12,698 nucleotides of DNA, from assembly GCA_009391605.1 (NCBI GenBank), contig VFGQ01000020.1, forward strand, positions 1-12,698, read 5' to 3'. Position numbers and translations under genes: made by a program. This document shows positions 6,808-12,698 of the stretch, piece by piece. This DNA comes from SAR202 cluster bacterium (GTDB lineage: Bacteria; Chloroflexota; Dehalococcoidia; SAR202; GCA-002694895). Below the pieces are notes generated by a model. That model ran no database searches, was not told the DNA's origin, and was given only the letters and a program-made list of their open reading frames with translations. Each line of letters opens with the position of its first letter. The stretch's first letter is position 1.

Positions 6808-7452
6808 ATGAGATCAAATGATAATCAAGATTTAAATTTATTAAATTTTAATATAGATAAACCTTTACATGATCAAACATCTTTAATTGATTCTGAAGAG
6901 GGGCAAGATGTAAATAAATTACTTAAAACTAATACTAAACCATTACCTGAACCCATTATTGAAGTTCCGGATGATTTAGATAGGAATTTAATGATCACGT
7001 CTGTAGATTCTCTTGTAAACTGGGGAAGAAAATCATCTGTTTGGCCATTAACTTTTGGCCTTGCCTGTTGTGCGTTTGAGATGATGGCAAGTGCTATGTC
7101 TAGATTTGACTTAAGTAGATTTGGAATGGAAGTATTTAGAGCTTCTCCAAGGCAAGCAGATTTGATTATAATTGCAGGTACTGTAACTTGGAAAATGGCC
7201 CCGATTATAGAAAGAGTATATAATCAGATGCCAGATCCAAAATGGGTAATATCTATGGGTGTTTGTGCAACAAGTGGAGGCCCTTATTATCAAAGTTATA
7301 GTGTTGTTCCTGGAGTTAATCATATAATACCTGTTGATGTTTATGTCCCTGGTTGCCCCCCAAGACCTGATGCTTTGTTATTCGGAATAATGATGTTACA
7401 CGAAAAGATAAAAAGATATAAAAATTTAGATTTAAAGCAATTATTTGAATAG
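6808..7452 (+). CDS. nuoB: NADH-quinone oxidoreductase subunit B
   Basis: 214-residue peripheral subunit (PSST homologue) that carries Fe-S cluster N2, the last electron carrier before quinone. The four ligands are visible: the tandem Cys87-Cys88 in [11 protein letters not shown], Cys153 in [10 protein letters not shown] and Cys183 in [10 protein letters not shown]. The core fold begins near residue 61 ([17 protein letters not shown]). The first ~58 residues are hydrophilic, rich in Asp and Asn, have no family motif and are probably disordered. This extension is longer than in E. coli NuoB. The ATG is supported by AAGGAG at 6796-6801. The next gene, nuoC, starts 1 base after this stop if its ATG is used. 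Confidence 0.97.
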   Translation: MRSNDNQDLNLLNFNIDKPLHDQTSLIDSEEGQDVNKLLKTNTKPLPEPIIEVPDDLDRNLMITSVDSLVNWGRKSSVWPLTFGLACCAFEMMASAMSRFDLSRFGMEVFRASPRQADLIIIAGTVTWKMAPIIERVYNQMPDPKWVISMGVCATSGGPYYQSYSVVPGVNHIIPVDVYVPGCPPRPDALLFGIMMLHEKIKRYKNLDLKQLFE

Positions 7453-7453
7453 T

Positions 7454-7894
7454 ATGACAAAATTCCTTAATTTAAATACAGTTTTGCAAAGTTTACCTGA
7501 CACTCTAAAGCTAGAAGTTGATACAGAGAATGGTAATTTGTATGTAAATAGTAAATATATATTGGAAGTTTGCAGAGAATTGAAAAATAATAAAAAATTT
7601 CAATTTAATTATTTAAAATCAATTAGCGCTGTAGATTATGTTGAATTTTTTGAAGTTGTTTATCATTTGGATTCTTTAATTAATAATACCAGCTTGGTTG
7701 TGAAATCAAAATTATATGGCAGGGATGGGAATTCAATTCATTCAGTTATATCAATATGGAAAGGTGCGGAATTACAAGAAAGAGAGATATGGGATTTAAT
7801 GGGTATTTTTTTTGAAGGGCATCCTAATATGAAAAGAATATTATTATGGGAAGGATTTAAAGGACATCCTTTAAGAAAAGATTTTTTAAAATAG
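7454..7894 (+). CDS. nuoC: NADH-quinone oxidoreductase subunit C
   Basis: 146-residue peripheral subunit (30-kDa homologue) that packs against NuoD in the hydrophilic arm and has no cofactor. The family signature runs from EREIWDLMGIFFEGHP to GHPLRKDF at the C-terminus (about 109-144). It is a stand-alone short NuoC, not a NuoCD fusion, and the long C-terminal tail of some homologues is absent. I chose the ATG at 7454, 1 base after the nuoB stop. An in-frame TTG at 7445 would add three residues and overlap nuoB by 8 bases. Neither start has a clear Shine-Dalgarno, so translation is probably coupled to nuoB. The stop overlaps the ribosome site of nuoD. Confidence 0.94.
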   Translation: MTKFLNLNTVLQSLPDTLKLEVDTENGNLYVNSKYILEVCRELKNNKKFQFNYLKSISAVDYVEFFEVVYHLDSLINNTSLVVKSKLYGRDGNSIHSVISIWKGAELQEREIWDLMGIFFEGHPNMKRILLWEGFKGHPLRKDFLK

Positions 7895-7895
7895 G

Positions 7896-7899
7896 GGAG
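7896..7899 (+). promoter_or_regulatory. Ribosome-binding site deciding the TTG start of nuoD
   Basis: GGAG (within AGGGGAG at 7893-7899) lies 4 bases before TTG at 7904. No ATG is found in frame before the conserved GPQHP motif except Met19 inside it, so this site supports TTG as the true start. Confidence 0.65.
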
Positions 7900-7903
7900 T
7901 GAT

Positions 7904-9010
7904 TTGTCATTAAACAGTGAATTAGTAACAATAAATTTTGGACCACAGCATCCTAGTATGCATGGGGTATTTAGATTACGAGTTACTTTGGATGGTGAAA
8001 CAATTGTGGATCTTGAACCAGTTTTTGGCTATCTTCATAGAGGAACAGAAAAACTTGCAGAAGAAAGAACTTATGTTCAAATTGTAACTTTAACAGATCG
8101 ACTAGATTATGTTGCATCAATGTCTAATAATTTAGCTTATGTATCTGCTGTTGAAAAGCTATGTAATATAGAGGTCCCGAAAAGGGCTAGCTATATTAGA
8201 GTAATAGTTGCCGAATTACAAAGGATAGCAAGTCATCTTATGGCTACTGGATTTTTATTAAATGATCTTGGTGCTTTTGGTACCCCTCTCATGTATTGTT
8301 TTAGAGAAAGAGAAAAAATCCTTGATCTGTTTGAGATCTTATGTGGTGCTAGGATAACTTTAAGTTATATGAGACCTGGAGGTATTTTTCAGGATACTCC
8401 TCAGGAATTTTGGGATGATTTGGAATTATTTTTAGAATCTATGCCTAACCAAATAGATGAATTGGAAAGCTTAATTACTGGGAATGAGATTGTTCTTTCA
8501 AGGACAAGAGGTGTAGGTGTTTTGACACCAGAACAAGTAATTGATGCTTCGTTGTCAGGTCCAATGCTTAGAGCTTCAAGTGTAAAATGGGATTTACGTA
8601 AAGCAACCCCTTATGAAATATATAATGAATTAGATTTTGATGTTCCAATCGGTGCTACAGGAGATACTTTTGATAGGTATTTAATTAGAATAAAAGAGAT
8701 GAGGGAAAGTATTAAAATAATTACACAATGTATTAATTTAGTTAAACCTGGCCCTGTAAGAAATGAAGATGTACCCCTTATTCTTAGAGCACCTGAAGGA
8801 GAAGCTTATGTAGGAATTGAAGGCCCAAAAGGAGAATTAGGTTTTTATCTAGTGAGTGATGGCGGAATATCTCCATATAGATGTAAAATCAGAGCCCCTT
8901 CTTTTATTAATTTGACTCTACTTAAAGAAATGACTGTAGGGGGTAAAATTGGAGATCTAATTGTCAATTTTGGCAGTATAGATATTGTTTTAGGAGAGGT
9001 AGATAGATAG
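7904..9010 (+). CDS. nuoD: NADH-quinone oxidoreductase subunit D
   Basis: 368-residue peripheral subunit (49-kDa homologue, related to the large subunit of NiFe hydrogenases) that forms the quinone-reduction pocket with NuoB. The pocket loop FGPQHPSMHG (12-21) carries His16 and His20. DRLDYVASMSNN (65-76) contains Tyr69, matching the quinone-binding Tyr. FGYLHRGTEKL (41-51), GARITLSYMRPGG (148-160) and the C-terminal VLGEVDR (362-368) complete the signature. The hydrogenase nickel cysteines are absent, as expected for complex I. The start codon is TTG, supported by a GGAG ribosome site. Length is normal for short bacterial NuoD, with no N-terminal NuoC fusion. Downstream lies nuoH, not nuoE/F/G. 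Confidence 0.97.
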   Translation: MSLNSELVTINFGPQHPSMHGVFRLRVTLDGETIVDLEPVFGYLHRGTEKLAEERTYVQIVTLTDRLDYVASMSNNLAYVSAVEKLCNIEVPKRASYIRVIVAELQRIASHLMATGFLLNDLGAFGTPLMYCFREREKILDLFEILCGARITLSYMRPGGIFQDTPQEFWDDLELFLESMPNQIDELESLITGNEIVLSRTRGVGVLTPEQVIDASLSGPMLRASSVKWDLRKATPYEIYNELDFDVPIGATGDTFDRYLIRIKEMRESIKIITQCINLVKPGPVRNEDVPLILRAPEGEAYVGIEGPKGELGFYLVSDGGISPYRCKIRAPSFINLTLLKEMTVGGKIGDLIVNFGSIDIVLGEVDR

Positions 9011-9024
9011 TTTATGAGAAAAGT

Positions 9025-9027
9025 AGG
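9025..9027 (+). promoter_or_regulatory. Weak ribosome-binding site for the TTG start of nuoH
   Basis: AGG (in GTAGG) 5 bases before TTG at 9033. The nearest in-frame ATG is 31 codons downstream and would delete most of the first membrane helix, so the TTG is preferred despite the weak site. Confidence 0.5.
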
Positions 9028-9032
9028 TTATT

Positions 9033-10202
9033 TTGATTAGTTTCAATACATTGAATTTATTTTTAGTTGATTTATTGTTTTTTTTACCCGATAAATTGGT
9101 TTTTATAATTTCGGGTTTAATTATGTCAGTCGCTATTTGTACTTTTTTAATTGGATTAGGGTCAGTATATACTTGGTTTGAAAGGCGAGTGATTGCAAGA
9201 TTCCAAAATAGACCTGGACCAAATAGATGGGGGCCCTTTGGTATTTTACAACCTATCGCAGATGCCGTGAAATTATTGATTAAAGAAGATATTATTCCAG
9301 CAACTGCTGATAAAATGGTTTTTATTGCTGCACCTATAATATTTCTTTGTACAACTTTATTGGTTTATGCATTTCTCCCTCTTGGAATAGATTCCCAGCT
9401 TGGAAATACAAATGTTGCATTGCTGTTTGTGTTAGGTATTACATCAGTTAATGCTCTGTCAGTATTTATGGCAGGATGGGCTTCAAGGAATAAATATGCA
9501 ACTTTAGGGGCTATCAGAGCAGTTGCAATGCTAATAAGTTATGAAGTACCTATGGCGGTTTCATTAATGGGAATAGTAATGGTTTCACAATCATTAAGTT
9601 TAGTTGGAATTGTAAATGCCCAAGCTAGCATTCCTTTTATTATATTACAACCATTGGGAGCTATGACTTTCCTGATTGCTGCTATTGCTGAAATGAGCAG
9701 AGCACCTTTTGATATGATTGAATCAGAATCTGAACTTATTGGAGGATATATTACAGAATATGCTGGTATGAAATTTGCTATTTTTCAACTTTCTGAATTT
9801 TTAGCACCAATATTTACTGCAAGTTTGTTTACTGTTTTATTTCTTGGAGGCTCTAACTCAATAAAATTTTTAGAATTTTTACCAATCCCAGGTATATTAT
9901 GGTTTGCATCTAAGAGCTTTGTTATTACTGCAATATTATTATGGTTTCGTTCTACCTGGCCTAGGTTAAGAATTGATCAAATTATGGGTTTTGCATGGAA
10001 GGTTTTGATGCCAGCGGCAATATTAAATACTTTATTGGTTGGCTTAGAGTTAGTTTTCATTAGAGATAATTATATTTTGCAGATAATTATTAACATGTCA
10101 ACTTTTGTAGTTTTTATTTATCTGATTGCTAATATATTAGGTCAAAAGAGATTGAAATTAAAAGAACCTGTACCATCAGAATTGGCTAAGATGGATGCAT
10201 AG
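9033..10202 (+). CDS. nuoH: NADH-quinone oxidoreductase subunit H
   Basis: 389-residue membrane subunit (ND1 homologue) that anchors the hydrophilic arm and lines the quinone tunnel. About eight or nine hydrophobic helices are visible. Conserved tracts include WFERRVIARFQNRPGPNRWG (48-67), ILQPIADAVKLLIKED (71-86), the helix with SYEVPM (Glu171), AEMSRAPFDMIESESELIGG (219-238) and STWPRLRIDQIM (307-318). Together these hold the acidic and Arg residues of the E-channel and quinone loop. It is longer than the ~325 residues of E. coli NuoH because of extended N- and C-terminal hydrophobic parts, with an extra C-terminal helix near 350-369. The start is TTG. An eight-codon reading frame (9014-9040) overlaps this start in another frame. 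nuoI follows after 14 bases with a good GGAG site. Confidence 0.96.
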   Translation: MISFNTLNLFLVDLLFFLPDKLVFIISGLIMSVAICTFLIGLGSVYTWFERRVIARFQNRPGPNRWGPFGILQPIADAVKLLIKEDIIPATADKMVFIAAPIIFLCTTLLVYAFLPLGIDSQLGNTNVALLFVLGITSVNALSVFMAGWASRNKYATLGAIRAVAMLISYEVPMAVSLMGIVMVSQSLSLVGIVNAQASIPFIILQPLGAMTFLIAAIAEMSRAPFDMIESESELIGGYITEYAGMKFAIFQLSEFLAPIFTASLFTVLFLGGSNSIKFLEFLPIPGILWFASKSFVITAILLWFRSTWPRLRIDQIMGFAWKVLMPAAILNTLLVGLELVFIRDNYILQIIINMSTFVVFIYLIANILGQKRLKLKEPVPSELAKMDA

Positions 10203-10216
10203 TTTAGGAGAATAAT

Positions 10217-10885
10217 ATGTATGGATTAGGATTAATAAAAGGATTAGGAATAACATTGAAAAATATCTTGTTTTTTCAGAGAATAAATACCACTCAATAT
10301 CCTGATAGAAAAGCAAGTATTATAGATTTGGCAAAATTAGATAATAAAAATTTTATATCATATGCTTTTACTAATCCTATGAAGACACTTAAATCAATGA
10401 TGGGTATGATTGTCATATCAGACAAAGTTGATCAGCATCCTAGATTTCGTGGCGAAGAGTTTAGTTGGTATGAAGAAAGGTGTACTGGTTGTGCGAGTTG
10501 TGCAAAATTTTGTCCTTTAGGAATAATCAAAATTGTAACTGATCAAACTGGCAAGAATTATGCTGAAGGTCAAAATTATGATATTGAAACTTTTGATATT
10601 GATATTGGAAGATGTATGTTTTGTGGATTGTGTGTGGAGGCTTGTCCTTATGATGCTTTGCATATGGGAAGCGGATTTGAAGAAGGGCAATATAAAAGAA
10701 ATGATTTAGTTATTGATGTCGAGAGATTGAAGAAATCTGAAAAGAAACCCAGTCATTGGTTTAGACCTCAATTAGAGCAAAAAGATAATTATTCTCCATT
10801 TGATGAGGAAATATCTTGGGATAAAGCGGGAAGGCATCAAAAACCATCACAAACAGATCTAAAAAATAAATGGATTAGGAAATAA
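10217..10885 (+). CDS. nuoI: NADH-quinone oxidoreductase subunit I
   Basis: 222-residue ferredoxin-like subunit (TYKY homologue) holding the two [4Fe-4S] clusters N6a and N6b that feed electrons to N2. Two complete CxxCxxCxxxCP motifs are present: Cys89/92/95/99 (CTGCASCAKFCP) and Cys133/136/139/143 (CMFCGLCVEACP). The amphipathic N-terminus (LIKGLGITLKNILFF) fits the membrane-facing helix. After TQYPD (26-30) the family normally goes almost directly to PPRYRG. Here about 40 extra residues (31-73), including a helix-like MKTLKSMMGMIVI, come before HPRFRG (74-79). A charged tail of about 50 residues follows the clusters. The ATG has GGAG 6 bases upstream. With nuoE/F/G absent nearby, this subunit may be the entry point for electrons from an unidentified donor. 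Confidence 0.96.
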   Translation: MYGLGLIKGLGITLKNILFFQRINTTQYPDRKASIIDLAKLDNKNFISYAFTNPMKTLKSMMGMIVISDKVDQHPRFRGEEFSWYEERCTGCASCAKFCPLGIIKIVTDQTGKNYAEGQNYDIETFDIDIGRCMFCGLCVEACPYDALHMGSGFEEGQYKRNDLVIDVERLKKSEKKPSHWFRPQLEQKDNYSPFDEEISWDKAGRHQKPSQTDLKNKWIRK

Positions 10886-10891
10886 ATAAAA

Positions 10892-11416
10892 ATGATGCAA
10901 ATAGCAGATATAATTTTTTATCTTACAGGATTGATAACACTAACTAGTGCATTGATGGTTATATTAACCAAAGATATATTTAGAGCAGCACTTTTTTTGG
11001 CAGCTACTTTTTTGGGTGTAGTTGCATTATTTATTTTACTTTTCGCAGAATTCCTGGCAGCTGTTCAACTTATAATTTATGTTGGTGCTATTTCAGTAGT
11101 TATAATTTTTGCAATTATGTTTACGAAGAATGTAGAAATAGGTAATCCCTTTTCAAATTTTAGAATAGCTGGATTTTTCCTAGGATTTTTCATGTGTGGT
11201 TTTTTAATAATTTCTATTACAGTTTTTGATTGGGATACTATAACAACACTAGATACAAATGAAATGGAAATTGTAGTAAGTGCTTATCAGAATTCTATAT
11301 ATTATATTGGAAAAATACTTGTTTCAAATTTAGTTGTTCCTTTTATTGCCTCTTCGTTTATATTATTAGCTGCTGTTATAGGGGCTATTAGTTTAGTAAA
11401 AGAGAGAACAGAATGA
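10892..11416 (+). CDS. nuoJ: NADH-quinone oxidoreductase subunit J
   Basis: 174-residue membrane subunit (ND6 homologue) linking the quinone module to the antiporter-like subunits. Five hydrophobic helices are apparent (about 4-25, 29-51, 53-77, 90-112 and 143-168). The signature of the third helix, FAEFLAAVQLIIYVGAISV (51-69), contains Glu53, Tyr63 and Gly65. The Tyr-Val-Gly stretch forms the pi-bulge that flips during proton pumping in complex I. Two adjacent ATGs (10892 and 10895) are possible, with AGGA 11 bases before the first. The stop overlaps the nuoK start by 4 bases (ATGA), indicating coupling. Confidence 0.94.
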   Translation: MMQIADIIFYLTGLITLTSALMVILTKDIFRAALFLAATFLGVVALFILLFAEFLAAVQLIIYVGAISVVIIFAIMFTKNVEIGNPFSNFRIAGFFLGFFMCGFLIISITVFDWDTITTLDTNEMEIVVSAYQNSIYYIGKILVSNLVVPFIASSFILLAAVIGAISLVKERTE

Positions 11417-11736
11417 CTTTGGAAGGATTTTTAATAATATCTGCTATTTTGTTTTGTATTGGACTTACAGGTGTGGTAATTAAATCTAACATTATAGCTA
11501 TTTTGATGTCAGTTGAATTAATGTTAAATTCAGTTAATATTGCAGCTGTAGCAGCTTCAAGGTATATAGCTCCAATTACATTAGATCCTGCACAGGTATT
11601 ATTTGGTAATTTGTTTGCAGTTTTTGTTATAACTATTGCTGCTGCAGAAGTAGCTTTAGGATTAGCTATTGTTATGAGTGTATATAAAGATAAGCAAAGT
11701 ATTTTTATTAAAGACGCATCTCATCTTAAAGGGTAA
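11413..11736 (+). CDS. nuoK: NADH-quinone oxidoreductase subunit K
   Basis: 107-residue membrane subunit (ND4L/MrpC homologue) with three helices at about 4-22, 27-48 and 63-90. The two buried glutamates that carry protons across the membrane are present: Glu35 in MSVELMLNSVN and Glu79 in AAAEVALGLAIV. They are 44 residues apart against 36 in E. coli NuoK (Glu36, Glu72). The extra residues fall in the loop APITLDPAQVLFGN (53-66). The start overlaps nuoJ by 4 bases. A small DUF2007-like gene, not nuoL, follows after 5 bases. Confidence 0.95.
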   Translation: MTLEGFLIISAILFCIGLTGVVIKSNIIAILMSVELMLNSVNIAAVAASRYIAPITLDPAQVLFGNLFAVFVITIAAAEVALGLAIVMSVYKDKQSIFIKDASHLKG

Positions 11737-11741
11737 AAAGT

Positions 11742-11939
11742 ATGTGGACTAAATATTCTACAGCACCAAATTTAATTTCTGCGGAAATGTGGAAAAATAC
11801 AATTGAATCAGAGGGACTTCCTTGTAAGATTTTACCAGAAAATCAAGATATATTAGATTGGTCAGAAAATTCAAGCTTTGTTATTTATGTTCCGATAGGC
11901 AGGGAACATGTAGCTGATGAAATTATGAGGAAGATTTAA
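11742..11939 (+). CDS. Small DUF2007-like protein inserted between nuoK and nuoL
   Basis: 65-residue soluble protein. Its pattern resembles the DUF2007 family (small PII-like or 'putative signal transducing' proteins). The N-terminal strand-helix reads YSTAPNLISAEMWKNTIESE (5-24), with the typical 'APN..eA...k..LE.eGIP' rhythm continuing into GLPCKI. A C-terminal strand VIYVPIGREHVADEIM (48-63) matches the usual 'V.VP..d...A..il' end. There are no membrane segments and a single cysteine (Cys29). It lies 5 bases after nuoK, with AAAGGG 8 bases upstream of its ATG. nuoL begins at the very next base after its stop, so it is clearly translated within the operon. No biochemical role is known to me for the family. 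Co-expression suggests a role in complex I assembly or control, which is inference. Confidence 0.72.
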   Translation: MWTKYSTAPNLISAEMWKNTIESEGLPCKILPENQDILDWSENSSFVIYVPIGREHVADEIMRKI

Positions 11940-12698
11940 ATGAACATACAAATAACAGGAATATTTTTACTGCCAATTGTTTCAATACTAACAATTGTTC
12001 TGTTATATCCTTTAAGAACAATTCCAAAGAAATACATAGGTTTATTTTTCACTATTTCATCATTTGTATTATTTATCCTTTCATGTATTGTTTTTTTAGA
12101 TTTTCACACTCCTGAAAACCCTGAAGTTTTTGCAATGGAATTTTTGAAAATTGACAGTTTTATTTTGAGATTTTCTATTTATTTGAATTCTTTAACTTCT
12201 GTAATGTTATTTGTAGTATGCTCAGTTAGTTTCTTAGTCCATATGTTTTCATTAGGTTATATGAAGGATTTTGAATACCCAAGATATTATATTTTCTTAC
12301 ATTTATTTACTTGGTCAATGCTGGGATTAGTATTAGCAGGTAATTTAATACAAATGTTTGTGTTCTGGGAATTAGTTGGATTGTGCTCATATTTATTAAT
12401 TGGATTTTGGTATGATAAAAAATCAGCAACTGATGCTGCTAAAAAAGCTTTTATTATTACCAGGATTGGTGATTTTGGCTTTATGGTAGGTATTCTTTAT
12501 ATTGTTTCTAATATATCAAGAATTACACCTTTGATTTCAACAGGATTAAATTCTGTTGCAGATCCTTTGTCAATTACATCTTTAAATCAGGTATTGCAAA
12601 CACCAGAAGGGAATGAATTAGCTTTGATTTTTAGCTTGGGAATATTATTTGGTGCAATTGGTAAATCTGCGCAATTCCCATTACATACTTGGCTTCCA
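11940..12698 (+). CDS. nuoL: NADH-quinone oxidoreductase subunit L, N-terminal 253 residues (cut by window edge)
   Basis: Antiporter-like proton-pumping subunit (ND5 homologue) at the far end of the membrane arm. I translated the open frame from ATG at 11940 to the last base of the window: 253 codons with no stop. Helices about 7-23, 33-54, 84-106, 118-139 and 142-158 are visible. The key carboxylate Glu144 sits in FVFWELVGLCSYLLIGFW, at the same number as in E. coli NuoL. The conserved KAFIITRIGDFGF follows (169-181), and then Lys242 in GAIGKSAQFPLHTWLP (238-253), the partner of E. coli Lys229. A linker of about 40 residues (191-228) before that helix is longer than in E. coli. The start follows the stop of the 65-residue gene directly, with GAGGAAG about 6 bases upstream. 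nuoM and nuoN would be expected beyond the edge. Confidence 0.95.
   Translation, partial: MNIQITGIFLLPIVSILTIVLLYPLRTIPKKYIGLFFTISSFVLFILSCIVFLDFHTPENPEVFAMEFLKIDSFILRFSIYLNSLTSVMLFVVCSVSFLVHMFSLGYMKDFEYPRYYIFLHLFTWSMLGLVLAGNLIQMFVFWELVGLCSYLLIGFWYDKKSATDAAKKAFIITRIGDFGFMVGILYIVSNISRITPLISTGLNSVADPLSITSLNQVLQTPEGNELALIFSLGILFGAIGKSAQFPLHTWLP

Noticed and set aside
7111..7323. Minus-strand open frame opposite nuoB
   Set aside because: Antisense to the conserved N2-cluster region of nuoB, with no support of its own.
7445..7453. TTG at 7445 as the start of nuoC
   Set aside because: It adds only three residues and overlaps nuoB. The ATG at 7454 directly after the nuoB stop fits the operon spacing better, although TTG cannot be excluded.
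1..12698. CRISPR arrays, insertion sequences, tRNA or rRNA genes, inteins in sufB or nuo genes
   Set aside because: Non-coding space totals only a few hundred bases and shows no repeat arrays or cloverleaf-like sequence. The conserved genes are uninterrupted and of normal length.

Overview
The window comes from an AT-rich bacterial chromosome and reads as dense housekeeping DNA in two divergent blocks. Gene order and protein style suggest a free-living bacterium with a 'headless' complex I operon (nuoABCD-HIJKL with no nuoEFG between D and H). A marine Chloroflexota/SAR202-like or Dehalococcoidia-related lineage would fit best, but this is inferred from layout and was not tested by any search. 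TGA is used as a normal stop codon (sufB, nuoJ, the prenyl synthase), so the standard bacterial code applies. TTG starts are common.

Minus strand, read from about 6238 down to 1: a trans-isoprenyl diphosphate synthase, a nucleoside hydrolase joined to it by an ATGA overlap, then after a 53-base gap a SUF iron-sulfur assembly cluster in the order sufB-sufC-sufD-sufU-sufS. sufS is cut by the left window edge. SufS takes sulfur from cysteine, SufU relays it, and SufB-SufC-SufD is the ATP-driven scaffold on which clusters are built.

Positions 6239-6395 are the only sizeable non-coding stretch. It is a divergent promoter region with a plausible sigma-70 promoter for the nuo operon, a perfect 15-base palindrome over the -10 region, and a second 11-base palindrome nearer the prenyl synthase.

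Plus strand, 6396 to the right edge: nuoA, nuoB, nuoC, nuoD, nuoH, nuoI, nuoJ, nuoK, a 65-residue DUF2007-like protein, and the first 253 codons of nuoL. These encode the quinone-reducing connecting module and the proton-pumping membrane arm of respiratory complex I. The complex needs eight or more Fe-S clusters in a full 14-subunit form. The subunits visible here bind three (N2 in NuoB, N6a and N6b in NuoI), so the adjacent SUF system makes functional sense.

No mobile element, CRISPR array, RNA gene or clear terminator was seen. The points most worth a second look are the small DUF2007-like gene inside the complex I operon, an apparent insertion of about 40 residues in NuoI, the missing NADH module, the divergent-region palindromes, and active-site deviations in NuoA and the nucleoside hydrolase. 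I found nothing that amounts to a clearly new biological system.
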